A DNA stretch of 64,000 nucleotides, from the NCBI RefSeq assembly GCF_905163445.1, contig NC_053187.1, positions 4,278,001 to 4,342,000 on the forward strand, written 5' to 3'. The first letter of the stretch is position 1; each line of letters opens with the position of its first letter. The stretch is from Pararge aegeria. Lineage: Eukaryota; Arthropoda; Insecta; Lepidoptera; Nymphalidae. The translations under genes were made by a program, and so were the position numbers. Shown here one piece after another: positions 45,701 to 57,115 of this stretch. The notes beneath the pieces were generated by a model, which did not search any database, was not told the DNA's origin, and saw only the letters and a program-made list of their open reading frames with translations.

Positions 45701-48700
45701 CACTTATACACATATTAAATTGTATGTTGATAAAGTAAACTTCCAAATATGTATTCTCTCTTTTTTTTGTTTTTTCTCTAATCTCGATGCACATATGGGA
45801 AGACACTGACCCCCAAGACACGGGATATCCCAGTTTGGGGTTTGTCCAGGGAAATTTTAGAAAAAACATTGTACTTCTAAGCAAATAAAAATTGTTATTA
45901 TTATTATTATTATATTCAGCGAGAAAATCAATTTGGTGTGAACTTTCGTTTACGCTATAAAGTCGTATTTATTGAATAAATTTTACCACGTTTAGTTAAT
46001 ATAGAAATAATGAAACCAAATAAATCTATTGTATTTTGTTTGAGTCAACAGTAATTTTATTATTTTTATTAGTGTTTTTACCTACACTTGGAGGTATTGG
46101 AATTGGAGTTGGAGGAATTGGAATTTTTATATGCATTTTAAATTTATAAAAGATTCAATAGTAGCCTCTAATATCCACTTCTGGGTTTAAACGTAATCAC
46201 CACGCTTCTGCGCAGAGGGGATGGTGATCGCCTGATCGGAGTAGATGGTAGTAGTGCACGGAGGACGCTGCTGCCCGCTCTCCTTTATATTTGGTCATCA
46301 TCATCATATCAACCCATTACCGGCCCACTACAGGGCACGGGTCTTCGCCCAAAATGAGAAGGGGTTAAGGCCGTCCACCACGCTGGCCCAGTGCGGATTG
46401 GCGGACTCCACACAACTTTGAGAACATTATTCAGGCATGCAGGTTTCCTCCCGATGTTTTCGTTTACCGTTAAAGCAAGTGATATTTTAATTACTTCAAA
46501 CGCACATAACTTAGAAAAGTAAGGGCGTTGACACATCACCACGGCGCAGTGCGGCGCCATGAAACAACACGACGCGACGTCGTGCCGCGGCGTCAAGTTT
46601 TGTATACGAGGTGCTATCTTGGTTAGTAGTTCTCAAAAACTTTACTAATTCAATAAATTTATCATTACCACATATTTTCAGCGCATCATATTTGCTCTTA
46701 AAAAGTCCTCAGTTATGGTTCATTATTAAAACGTATGGATTCACCCACTCACATAATAGATTTACCCAATATTTTCTTTGGTTCTGTTTTTTCTTCATAC
46801 GTCGCGTCGTCTTAACAATAAAAGGAGAAAAATACGTCTTTGGCGGTTCATATCTAGACAAAAACTGAAGTAAAAAACTTGAGTACATGTTTGGAGATTG
46901 TTGCTGAAGTGAGCAGGCACGGGGCACCGCACACGGCATCGTTTTGCGGTGACGGCGCCGCACCGCTACACGGTGGCGATGCCGCGCCGTGGTGATGGGT
47001 CCACGCCCTTAGAGGTGCGTGCTGGAATTCGAACTCTGCCCCCCGAAAGAGAAGTCGAGCTCCTACCCACTGTGCTATCACAGCTTTGGTTAGAGTATCG
47101 TAGGGTTTGTTAATCTGACACCTATCGTTAGGCAGGAATAAACGATTACTTAGCTAACAAAGTTAAAAATACGAACTACTGACTTGTGTGGTCTTAATTA
47201 AGAACTAAGTATATTATGACTTGGCCGTTGACTTAAAACTGTTTCAAACGACCTTTTAACTTAATCAGATGAAGAAGATAGCGTTATCTAAGAAATGTGA
47301 TATTTATTTCGTTTATTTGTACGTTTAAATCCGTTTGATAAAACGAAACGTCGAACAGCATACAAATATACAGGGTGATACAAGCGAGTTCTTAGTAATT
47401 TAGATATAACCTGAAACATTGGTTTTTGAAGTTGTGCTTCTTTTGGCACGATGCGCGCGCACACCGTCACAAAAACCGACACCCAGCTATAAGGTTCGAC
47501 TGTGTACACTTTTCTCATTCCGGTGATTTAATTGATTCAATTGTACAAAAATCTCAAATTTTAATGTTGAGTGAAACTTTGTTGTCTGATTATGAGTCTA
47601 TTAGTATAACATAAGTACACCACGTTTTCTTTTATAGTAGTAACTAGCGTACCCAGCTCGCTTCGCCGGGCTAGATTTTGCTTTATTTATTTAAACAATT
47701 AACTAACATCATTAAATTTTTAATTAAAGTCTCATAATATATTAAATCATTTATTTCTCCCCGCATTCATTCTCTTCTATTTATAAAAAAAAATACTGGT
47801 AATCCTTAGACAATCTGTTACGACATTTGCGACATTTGAGTCATTAAATGCAAAGATAGGTTTTAAGAAACTCATAAAGGGTTACCTAAGGCGTGAAAGT
47901 TAGCTTTACGACGTACCATAAATGCAAATGTGTTGCCAACTAACAATAGGAAGTGTTAAGTATTACACTTGAATAAAATATGGAAGTATTTTAAATATAC
48001 GCGAAAAATTAGTCTCAAAGTTAAGAGCTAAATAAAATTAATATTTTTAAACTTAAATTCTTAATTCATTTATTAATAATAGGTAGGTTAGGCTAAGTAG
48101 TTCATAAACACTTGAAACAATTCTTGTTTATGGCTTTTTCATCATCAATTTGCACTTTACAACCTTTATAATATTCTATTTTGCGCGAGATGAGAGCTGG
48201 GCGGCCCGCTTACAAGTAGCCTGTCGTATTTGTATAAGTGATAAAGTAGGGATTAGGTGTGATAATATACGTATCAGGGATGCATAGGAGACAACACAAA
48301 AACAATCAAATTTTCTGTCTATGTATTACAAGCTTAAAGCGGTGATAGCGAGTACGAGCTCGACTTCACTTTCGGGGGTCCGAGTTCGAATCCCAGCACC
48401 TCTAACTTTTCTACGTTATGTGCGTTTTAAGTAACTAAAATATCACTTGCTTTAACGGTGAAGAAAAATCTCCGTGAGGAAACCTGCATGCCTGAGAGTT
48501 CTACAGAATGTTCTCAAATGTGTGTGGAGTCCACCAATCCGCACTGGGCCAGCGTGGTGGACGACAGCCTTACCCCTTCTCACTGTGAGACCCGTGCTCT
48601 GTAATGATGGCCGGCCGTTAAAGGGTTTATGTGATGATGATTACGAGCTTAAATAGCTATCCTATATCAGTATGCAATGTACATAATATGAGCTAAATTT

Positions 48701-51700
48701 CATTGCCGTGTGGTAACAATATAACAGAATAGTTGTCACAACGCCTCCTGGTACGAGGCGACTAAGGAAATATAACTGAGAATGGGCAGCAGCGTCTTGT
48801 GCTACTTTGTCTTCTACAACGATCACCTTTCCGTCTGACCAGCGTGATTATGGGCCACCCGGGAGGGTCGCGCCACGCCTTTAGTTCAACAGTGAACTGT
48901 TGAATAATTGATATTTTAAGCACCAGTTTATAAAATTATGTTCATCAACATATTGAAATTTTAAAATCTACAGAAAATAAGACATAAATCAAAGCTAAAG
49001 GGACTGCGACAGTTAGTATAAGTTTTTTTTTTTTGTATTCTGTTACCAACAACAAACAACAAACCACTATTTCATATCATGATATTCAACATAGGAGTGA
49101 AAATAACTGGTGTTTATAAATTCTTAGTGTAAATTAGAGAGTTATTACTTAGCCGACAAGCGGCACTTATCTCATGAAGTAACAGATAAAATCAGTGTGG
49201 ACGCTAACACTTTCAAATCGAGCCCAGTAATCATATCCAATAATTAATGTTTACCGCATTGCTTCTTTGATTTCTGCTGAAATAATAATTAAAATACATT
49301 TATCTACTACAACATTAAATACTTTTAAATATTCTTTCCAATAAAGAATTTTAAAACATTCCATTCAATATTTCGGGAATATGTTAATCAGTGTGTAAAC
49401 ATTATCATCGCCCTTGCCTACTCTATCATAGTAGAGTGATTTGAATTGCACCTTAGACGACCTCCATGCTCCAATATAGGTTTGAATTCAAAATTCAAAA
49501 TTCATTTATTTCAAGTAGGCCTAATACAAGCACTTTTGAAACGTCAAGTCTGTCCGTGTGTAGTGACTCTACCGCCGGTTCGGAAGGCAGATTCTACCGA
49601 GAAGAAGCCGGCAAGAAACTCAGCAGTTGCTCTTTTCCAACATCAAAAATTTACGTTTGAGAGAGCTTCACATTATTATATCTTGGTGACTAAATATTAA
49701 CTCCAATAAAGGTTTTTAAAATATTCAATTAAATATTTCGGGAATATATCTCGTATATCTCGTCGTCTATAATCATTATGTAAAATTTACTATAGGTTAG
49801 GCTTCACATTATATCTTGGTGATAATGTGTTCTCCAAATAGAAAACTTTATATTCTCTCCATCAAATAATTTAAAAACATTCAACTAAATATTTCGGGGG
49901 TAAGTATATCAATCATTATTTAAACTCCATCATAGGTTAGGCTTTAAAGTATATCTTTGTGATAATGGCCCTTCAAATAGAAAACTTGATATTCTCTCCA
50001 AGAAAGAATTTAAAAACATTCAATGAAATATTTCGGGAGTAAGTATATCAATCATTATTTAAACTCCATTATTTTAGACTTCACAGTATATCTTGGTGAT
50101 ATGAGCCCTTCAAATCAACGACGAACAACGTAAATTTCTTAACGCCAGGCTAATATCTAACATCTGAGAATTTATCGACAGAAAAACTAAATTTTTTCAG
50201 CTGGTCCTCTAAACCGAACATCTCGTGACTCTGATGCTAACCACTGAATCACCAACTCAATTCAATTCTTGTTTATGGCTTCAAAAAGTAGGAGGTTCTC
50301 AATTCGTCGGAATCTTTTTATGTATGTTACTCCGACTACTCGAAGACGCCTGAACCGATTTAAAAATTCCTTTTTTTTTAAAGGGCATACTTTCCAGGCG
50401 GTCCCATTTATTGTCCCATATATAAGAGCTGTTATAAAAATCAACAATAATGTAAGCCACCGTAGCAAAATTTTTTTTTGCTTTTTAGTTCCTGACGTAT
50501 GTTGAAGTCGGTTTTTTTTAAACTTTAAAGTATTTCATATCATATCATATCTGTGCCAACTGGGTACAAGGTACATCGCCAATATCTTGTTTCAAGTTCG
50601 CTCGTCATTTACTATGGAAAGAAATACCATTTTAGAGACCATTTTTACCATTAGTAGAGTTATTTATACGGTTATCCATTATCAGGACTCTTCTAAGAAG
50701 TATTAAAATAGGAAAGCATTTCTTTAGCCAATCATTATTTAAGCAACGGCGATTGTTTTTAAACCAAGAATGCAAAATAATAAAATGTATGATTTAACAT
50801 TCCATTGTGAATTACGTAACATTATGCAGATTTGAATATTCAAATCTGTCATTACACGCTATAAGAATCATAACTGTGTCGTAAAGTTTGATTATACGAA
50901 TAAATTTTAATGTGTTATCGATATTGTGCAACCACTTCCGATTTATGTGGCACAGGAAAACGAAGGTTCGTTTTGTTCATTCTCTATGGAACTTTCTACC
51001 ATGGGCTGTGGACCTATTGTGTTAGCACTTCAATACTAAATGGTCTGATAAACCTTTAAGTTATATTTGGGTTATGCTGTGTGTATTTTTATGATGCGCT
51101 GTTAAAAATAACTCGACGTCGACGGACTTATATGTATTTATAAGATATTCGTCTGATGGACTTTCACTGATTGATATGATATTTTTTAGGGATCTCTTCA
51201 TTCCAAGGTTTTTAGGCTACCCGTTACTCTAAAAGAGTACTAGGTTTTAGCTTGTGTTAAACTGATAATCATAAAAAATAACGCCTATAACACAGGTTTA
51301 TAACTAGCTTAGGGACAGATGATTTCTGTGTATCCTTGTAAATTATAACAATAATATAAGTTACACCTATTGTGCAGATGTAACTTGTACCTATGTTTTA
51401 TTGAACAATAAACAATTATTATTATTATTATTTAAAAAAAAAGTCCTAAGCTTTCTTACCCAATAAATGTATGTATGTATGCCAAAAAATGGTCCAAGCC
51501 AAACCATCTCGACAAAATGGTTACTATCTATCTGTCCACCGAGCCTACTACCTACTTCGTCCTTTGCACCCTCTTTGCAATTTATTCAGCTATGTCTGTA
51601 ATTTTCTTTTATTTGATCACGTAGAGTAGGACACTTTTTATCTCCTTCTCTCGTTTTCTAGCTGTAGATGTTTAAAATGGAGCTTAATCTTGAAAAGAAC

Positions 51701-54264
51701 CATATTTCCTTTATTCCTTGTAGTTCAATCTATTATTCAATTGTATTATTATTCTGAACCAAGTCTGTAAACTACGTGGTTGCCATTAGACTTCCGTAAC
51801 CTATTAAACTTATATTGTCCCTTAGGTTTACAATGATTTACAAAATAAAGGAAAACGGTTCATAATTCAATTATTCTGTCAGCAAAATTGTATGTAACCT
51901 CACCAATAAATAACATTTTCTGGGACTGTTGCTACTTTTCCTTCTCTGCTTTACAATATATGCACAAGGACAGTAGGTACCAATTCCAAGTAAGAATAAT
52001 CACCAATTTGTTACTTACAAAGTGTCACATAAAAGTGAATTATTAGTGATAAATCATTTACTTAATACTTAGTGAAAAAAAATTTACGCGCTCTTTCTCG
52101 TTTCACAGTCAAATTAAATCGAGATCTTGATATACATTGCATACCATGTTTTTTTATTTTTATATTTGCTTTAAAACGATCTTTTCGTTTTATCATTCTA
52201 CCGATTTTTGTCCTACTTTAATATACATAATCTCATAGATTATTAGGATCACGGCCACACAAAATGTGGACTAAAAGTGAGTTATTAGCACTAATTTGGT
52301 AATAAATCAATGATTTATTTACGAGATAGTATTTATTGAATATTTAGGTGATAATTATTATATTAATAAATAAATAAAAAATAAATTATTAAGACACATT
52401 TGTATCATTGTATGTGATTTTTTCATCACATATTTACCCATTAACGGCCCACTCCAGGGCACGGGTCATGTCCCACAATGAGAAGTGTTTAGGCCGTAGT
52501 CCGTTACGCTGGGGCAGCGCAGTGCGGATTGGTAGTCTCCACGCCTTTGAGAATTTATTATAGATAACTCTCAGGCATGTAGGTTTCCTCGCGATGTTTT
52601 CCTTCACCGTTCAAGCAATTTTAATTGCTTAAATAACTTGGAAAAGTTAGTGTAGAATTTGCGTTAATCTTTTTCAGGACTCAATGTCTGAGCTCCGAGC
52701 CCTCTGCTACCCGGGTACTGACGTGCTCATGCTGTGTTTCTCCGTGGTGCGACCGGAGACATTCCGGTCCGTTGCCGAGCGGTGGACGCGAGCAGTCGCC
52801 GGTGTAAACGCCCCTCTGGTCCTTGTGGGGACCCAAAGTGATTTGGCGCTTGATGGACGTACGATACAAGCTTTAAGAGTGAGTACTTTTTAATTAAATT
52901 GTTTGCAAAAATTAGAACTGGCTTTCTTTCTTATCATCATCATTATAACAGCCATTATGTCTTTTGCAGGAAGTTCCAAACATTTCGGTTTCAAGTTTTT
53001 GTCTTATACCGTTCTTTTTTATAGGACAGAGAGAGGCATTTAAAGATTAATACGTGCACACGGCTTCAATGTGGGTAGGAGGACTTTAACGAGTTAAGCC
53101 TCTGTGAGCACTTAAATATAAAAAAAAAATGATGGTTTTTAAAAAGTAGCTAAAAAAAGTCACAGAACTTGCCCCGCTACCATCCGTTTATCGTCAATAA
53201 TTATTTTTCAAAGGACATTATACTGAGTCATACATATACTGGGTCATACATATATTTTATAAAATTTTATCATATGTGTTATTAAATTAAATTAAAAAAC
53301 AATTTATTTTAATGTAATATAGCTTTGTCTGCTTTTTATAATTTCGACATAATTTAAAAATGTACTCTCGATTGCAATATGTTCTTATCTAAATCTATTA
53401 CACGCTAGATTTATGACTGTTTGACAATGCGGGCGTAACGTTCAAAATATTAGATATAAGTTATAATAATACTCAGTCAACGTTCGGCGATGCTTTTATT
53501 GTTTTATAACTAAAATAAGGTTTACGAGCTCCAGTGGCGTGCACTTCATGTATGCACAAAAGCGCTGCCGACCCCATTTTCACATAACTGGTACCGGAGG
53601 AGGATTTTATCCTTTTACGCCTTTTTACTTTCTTATAAAATGACGACCTCCTTGTTGACTGGTAGTGAGCACTGTGGTGTTATGAGTGAATTACTGAATT
53701 GTATCTGGTCTGGTCTGGCTTCGGCAATGGCTAGTTAACACACTACCGCCAAACGTGCCGCCAAGCGATCTAGCGTTCCGGTACGGTCCCTGGGTTTAGT
53801 ATAACTTTCGTACCCCTTATAGATGAGCCCGTTACCATCTGATATCACCAGCAGGGCTAGAATGGGCAGGAGACAAAAAAAATATCCCCTCCATTAACTA
53901 TATCCACTGACAAGGGATATAATTAACTTGTCCACCTGCCAAAGCACGGCCACCGAGGGAGAGGAAAAGTTTATCCTCGTTCGACATTATTTAATTTTTA
54001 CGACAATTTTATCCTCCTGCCATAAAAAATGTTTCAAGGCCAGTGTTTCAATTTAGACTTGTTTCTTTCCAGGCCCGTGGCGAGCACGCGGTCACAGAAG
54101 TGGAGGCGAGGGCCCTGGCAGCAAAAATAAACGCCGTCTATGTTGAGACCTCCGCGAAAACGAGGAGACAGCTGAAAGACGCTTTCGACGCCGCCATCTT
54201 GGCGGGGCTGCCAGTTATATCGAGCAAACGACCCTTTTGGAAGAAACTTTTGTGTTTAAATTGA
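44796..54264 (+). CDS. RhoU: Rho-family small GTPase, RhoU/Wrch-like (3' exons)
   Basis: Membrane-associated GTP-binding switch of the Rho family, expected to act on actin and cell adhesion. Three exons are visible: 44796-44854, 52678-52878 and 54073-54264, joined by GT-AG introns of 7,823 and 1,194 bp; together they encode about 149 residues to the TGA at 54262-54264. Visible motifs are the G3 switch DTAGQ at the end of the first exon, then LRALCYPGTDVLMLCFSVV, the G4-type motif GTQSDL, and the G5-type SAK. A Rho insert region follows GTQSDL. The wording RPV..E.CDTAGQ, LVGTQSDL, FDAAI.AGL and the ending with aromatic plus KK plus Cys fit RhoU/RhoV better than Rac, Cdc42 or RhoA. The P-loop and switch I exon(s) are not visible and must lie upstream. 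The C-terminus has a single Cys three residues from the end, so there is no CAAX box. The family call is firm; the RhoU subtype is an inference. Confidence 0.9.
44925..45146 (+). mobile_element. SINE-A copy
   Basis: ggccgattggcgcagggggc head, box B GGTTCGATTCC, body through attattcattaaaaaatatt and ctacgcttactttggggcta. Starts only 70 bp after the RhoU exon donor at 44855. Confidence 0.87.
45630..45703. repeat. (CA)n microsatellite
   Basis: CA run with a few cgca and aaac interruptions. Frames across it on both strands are artefacts. Confidence 0.92.
46523..47008 (-). mobile_element. PIF/Harbinger-like element nested in SINE-B
   Basis: 486 bp with GC-rich terminal inverted repeats: left GGGCGTTGACACATCACCAC, right (reverse complement) GGGCGTGGACCCATCACCAC, both continuing GGCGC. 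It is flanked by 3-bp TWA duplications, TAA (46520-46522) and TTA (47009-47011), the Harbinger target type. The minus strand encodes a decayed protein with KKKQNQRKYWV and, after a stop, KYDAL...DKFIELVKFLRTT, resembling the N-terminal region of Harbinger transposases (R.YWV...R...G....L......F...LR). The DDE domain is absent, so it is non-autonomous. Confidence 0.78.
46709..46963 (-). pseudogene. Harbinger-like transposase N-terminal remnant
   Basis: Frame from an ATG at 46963 to a TGA at 46709, with the same frame continuing a transposase-like pattern after the stop (KYDALKICGNDKFIELVKFL). The basic RRMKKKQNQRKYWV stretch is the most recognisable part. Too short and broken to function. Confidence 0.6.
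47644..47777 (-). mobile_element. Helitron 3' end, 5'-truncated
   Basis: The minus strand ends gcgaagcgagctgggtacgCTAG|T (47647-47644) and matches the 3' half of the complete element at 32064-32454 (taattaaaaatttaatgatg and the agcccggcga hairpin). Confidence 0.75.
48341..48645 (+). mobile_element. SINE-B copy, near full length
   Basis: Head gcggtgatagcgagtacgag, box B-like gagttcgaatcccagcacct, body gaaacctgcatgcctgagag and ccagcgtggtgg, tail gggtttatgtgatgatga. Confidence 0.86.
49330..50105 (+). repeat. Tandem array, ~140-157 bp period, interrupted by a LINE tail
   Basis: The unit contains aacattcaattaaatatttcggg, a tataTCaatcattatttaaac segment, ctccatcataggttaggctt and cacattatatcttggtgat. 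aaatatttcg recurs at 49731, 49888 and 50026, with a diverged copy at 49366. Splitting at 49481-49655 is due to the nested T1 LINE tail. No coding content. Confidence 0.75.
49481..49657 (-). mobile_element. LINE tail T1 copy nested in the tandem array
   Basis: Nearly identical to 8380-8545 over about 165 bp (aagcacttttgaaacgtcaa, ctaccgagaagaagccggca). The 3' end, on the left, is a GAATTTT repeat (plus strand tgaattcaaaattcaaaatt). The same gtttga occurs at both edges (49479-49484 and about 49655-49660), a possible short target duplication. Confidence 0.82.
52424..52652 (-). mobile_element. SINE-B copy abutting the RhoU exon
   Basis: cgttacgctggggcagcgca..gtgcggattggta, tcaggcatgtaggtttcctc and tgttttccttcaccgtt match the family. 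The head is cut off at ggaaaagttag, 25 bp before the exon at 52678. Confidence 0.8.
52678..52878 (+). CDS. RhoU: RhoU-like exon with GTQSDL motif
   Basis: Internal exon of 201 bp, 67 codons, phase 0 at both ends. The acceptor is tctttttcag (ends 52677) and the donor GTGAGT begins at 52879. It encodes the switch II remainder (DSMSELRALCYPGTD), the hydrophobic core strand LMLCFSVV, and the nucleotide-specificity motif GTQSDL, where Gln replaces the usual Lys of NKxD/TKxD, as in RhoU-type proteins. GC content and third-position GC are clearly higher than in the flanking DNA. A SINE-B remnant ends about 25 bp upstream of the acceptor. Confidence 0.92.
52879..54072 (+). other. RhoU-like second intron
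   Basis: 1,194 bp. Holds a possible hAT end at 53533 (CAGTGGCGTGCACTTC, like the MITE at 1069 but with no partner end found) and a SINE-C fragment at 53706-53840. Otherwise nothing recognised. Confidence 0.65.
53706..53840 (+). mobile_element. SINE-C fragment
   Basis: cttcggcaatggctagttaa, accgccaaacgtgccgccaa, gatctagcgttccggtac match the SINE-C body. Confidence 0.65.
54073..54264 (+). CDS. RhoU: RhoU-like terminal exon
   Basis: Terminal exon of 63 codons plus TGA. The acceptor is gtttctttccag (ends 54072). It encodes the end of the Rho insert, the G5-type ETSAKT motif, the C-terminal helix LKDAFDAAILAGL, and a short tail with one Trp, three Lys and one Cys at the third position from the end. 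There is no CAAX prenylation box. The protein ends at about the same place relative to the last helix as other short-tailed Rho proteins, so it does not look truncated. Confidence 0.92.
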   Translation, partial: ARGEHAVTEVEARALAAKINAVYVETSAKTRRQLKDAFDAAILAGLPVISSKRPFWKKLLCLN

Positions 54265-57046
54265 CATTAACTTATGTTCAATTAGATGGTTTCGAAGGCA
54301 TAATATATTACTCTCTGTGGATCAATTAGAAAAGTAAATATCTGAATTTAAATATCGCTGAAAATCAGTAGGGAAGAGTTATTTTTCATCTACTTGATCG
54401 TTATTTCGTTAATGTGAATAACTTACACAGTGCTTACAAAAATAAATGTCTTAACATATCTTTACGGGTACATAGAAAATCTACTCTAAAATCTAGATCA
54501 ATGAAACTTCAATGTGTTATGGACCAGCCATTGCATGGACTTAGTGCGCTAAAAGTCAAACAAGCTCATAAATGTTGAATAAAGACCGAAAAGCTTATTA
54601 GGCGATTGTAAAATAGGCCTCTAGTATAACAAAGGTAAACTTTAATACTGCGTCGCTAGTTCCTTTCTTTGTGCTTGAACTTGGCTGACACGCTATCGCG
54701 TGTCTTGATCAAGTGATAGACGTAAAAAGACTGGCAGGCACTGATAGATTATTTATTAGACAAATATATGTCACAAACTTTCCTTAACGCTTCTCAAGCT
54801 ATACCTACCTGCCTAATTGTCGTGAGTGGTTCCAAAGACACATGAAAGGTTAAATTGCTGAGTCAAACCATGTGAACTTAGCGTTTACAAGAAGTGCGCG
54901 TTCGATCGAGAGTCTTGTGATTAGACCCAGGCAGATACCGATGCGACCCAATCCACGTCCTTAGCCGGTTTTATGTGTTGGTCCTACATGAAAGATTATG
55001 TTCTTTTTTTTTGCTCATGTTTATTTCATAGGCCAAGATATTTAATGAATGGTAGAACGTATACATAGTATTTTTTTTTACAAATGAATTTATTAAAAAT
55101 AATATTTCAATAGAATGCAATGTTTTAAAGTAAAATATGTTCTTTTAATATTCATAATAAATAAAATAACTCCAAAGAGTATCGAACTGTTGATGGAAGG
55201 AAGAATGCGTTATATTGCATGATTAAGTAGGTATGTGCCTTTATCTAGAATTATATTGTTATGACTCTAAATTTTACATTTCACTATAGCCAAACAAAAA
55301 GTAAACTGAGTAAATATGGCAGAACTTCAAAATACTGTCATTTCCTTAATTTAACAAAGCAATGGAAAGAGATGGATTGAATTTTAGTATGGTCAATAGA
55401 ATCGTTATTTTTTGTGTGCATGATTGATTGGTATAAGATAGTTTTGTGGTCAAAAAAGTTTTTGTGTAAAAAAGTTATATAGGCAAATAAAAATGATAAA
55501 TAATTATAAAATAATAAATTTATGAAATACTTAAATTAGAAATGTGATCACGAAATATTGTTAACTTTGTGCCTTTTATCCAATTTGTGTCAAATTGCAT
55601 TTTTTAATGAAATGAATGTCTTTGAGGCTACAATGTTTTAATATTTTGCAAAGGTTTGATTTTTAATTGTGTTAAAATTAAATGAAATGGTTAAAAATTA
55701 TAAATAAAACGATATCTTTTTTTTGACATTTGTACAGTAAAATTAGATTACATACTTATATAATAATAGCATTAAAATATAATATTTTCATTGTTATTCT
55801 TAGAAAATGTAAATAATAAACAGGAATGTATGTTAATGTTGTTTTATACTCAACACGAACTGATAATTATATTTTATTACAATTTATTTAAGTTTTTATT
55901 GAAATCAATCCTCATAATTCCTCTTCATTATTGGAAACCTATTATTATTTTTATTATTAAATTATCTACCATACATATCTCTGTAAGTAATTTTTTTTAT
56001 TTGTTTGTATGTGTCTTTTTCAAGCTAATTATCTATAAAATTGCCATTTAGGTTGGCAATTAAAATGGTACGAAAGATTTATACTGTATTTATTAAAAAT
56101 CCACCCCCAAGGAGGTTAGACCGACAGTTTCTTAAGAAGAACGCACTTAGCACAGTAATTACTAAGTACCTACCAATCCGATTTAGATCTTTGTTGCATT
56201 TAATAGACTAATTCCTGAGGAATGTTATAATATAGAGAAGCTATTTTAAAGCACGCTACAACTACAGCCGAGCAAACGAAGTGGGTAATATTTAGCGCCA
56301 ACGGGCAATGCGTCGCGGTGGTGGTATTTTATGTAGAAGAATGGAAGCCAGTTTTTATGATAAACTAATATCAAAAGTTGCACGAGGACTTAGTCCCAGG
56401 GAACCGTAGTATATAAATATAAGTTACTACAGGTAATATATTTTTTTTCATTTTTAACTTTATTATTTTCATGTTCTACTGTGCTAACATATAATTTACA
56501 CCCTAAATATGAGAGCAACGAGTTTTACATACAAAACGGCATGTACCTACCATACAGAAATTATTTTATCCTTAAATTCAAAAGCTAAAGTGCTGACGTA
56601 AAACTCAAGTTTAACTGTAACTTAGTATTTAGAAGAATGGTGATAGGAACGCATGACTAACTGTTCTCCTCGGATAATTCTGAGTACAACATCTTCTCTG
56701 GCTCCTAATAGTAGATAAATATCATAGATTATTAAATGATAAATTAATAGATTTAAAGAAAAACTTTAAGTATGTTCTTGTTCGAGTATTTTCACAGCTT
56801 CTTTAGTTGATAATAGATAAAATTGCTATTGCTAATATTAACCTTAGCCCCATTGTCTCTATTTTTATTTCATTAGAGGTCAGTGCATATTTTAATCATA
56901 ATAATTTAAAAAATAATCTCGTCAAGTCATGTATTTAGGCGTTAAATTGGCTCAAAACTCCTAGAACGAAAAGCCTCAGAGCTTCGGATAGATATTATAG
57001 TCAAACGTCACATAACATTATATTATCATAAATATATGTAGTTTAT
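54265..57046. other. RhoU 3' UTR and AT-rich intergenic DNA
   Basis: A repeat piece lies at about 54592-54710 (aacttggctgacacgctatcgcgtgtcttg, containing an 8-bp palindrome). The rest, especially 55000-56060, is very AT-rich; the 86-codon frame at 55791-56051 has no domain and is probably chance. Confidence 0.5.
54441..54583 (+). promoter_or_regulatory. Candidate poly(A) signals of the RhoU-like gene
   Basis: Two AATAAA hexamers lie downstream of the RhoU stop, at 54441-54446 and 54578-54583 (177 and 314 bp after the stop). Either could end the transcript. The hexamer is frequent in AT-rich DNA, so this is weak evidence without cDNA. Confidence 0.35.
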
Positions 57047-57115
57047 GGCTGTACGGTGATATACCTTTGCCTTTTTCGTATGGGCAAAAATAAAAAACAA
57101 ACACTGTAGTCTGTC
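57047..57115 (+). repeat. Dispersed repeat segment in the POLE4 upstream region
   Basis: The segment starting ggctgtacggtgatatacct recurs in reverse orientation at about 18525-18590 with only a few differences in its first half. It sits 110-180 bp upstream of the POLE4 ATG, so the promoter or 5' UTR includes transposon-derived sequence. The family was not identified. Confidence 0.55.

Larger units (their letters stand above)
46290..47087 (-). mobile_element. SINE-B copy interrupted by a DNA transposon
   Basis: SINE-B body 46290-46522 (tcatcatcatcatatcaacc to ttagaaaagtaa) and head 47009-47087 (ttagaggtgcgtgctggaat to tgtgctatcacagctt). Removing 46523-47008 restores the continuous aaaagttagaggtgcg seen in other copies. 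Confidence 0.88.
44855..52677 (+). other. RhoU-like large intron, transposon-filled
   Basis: 7,823-bp intron. Contents in order: SINE-A (44925), CA repeat (45630), SINE-B carrying a Harbinger-like element (46290-47087), Helitron end (47644), SINE-B (48341), tandem array with nested LINE tail (49330-50105), and a SINE-B fragment (52424-52652). Stretches between these hold nothing recognised, apart from a dispersed repeat piece at 50262-50360 (atctttttatgtatgttact) and a LINE scrap near 51570-51630. Confidence 0.75.

Noticed and set aside
45624..45884. Frames of 84-86 codons across the CA repeat
   Set aside because: They are translations of a microsatellite (HTHTHT/VCVCVC) on both strands.
53533..53560. 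Possible second hAT MITE starting CAGTGGCGTGCACTTC
   Set aside because: Only one end was found; no inverted partner or 8-bp duplication could be located, so it is mentioned only within the intron entry.
55791..56051. 86-codon Ile/Phe-rich frame
   Set aside because: Composition is what random AT-rich DNA gives; no homology recognised.
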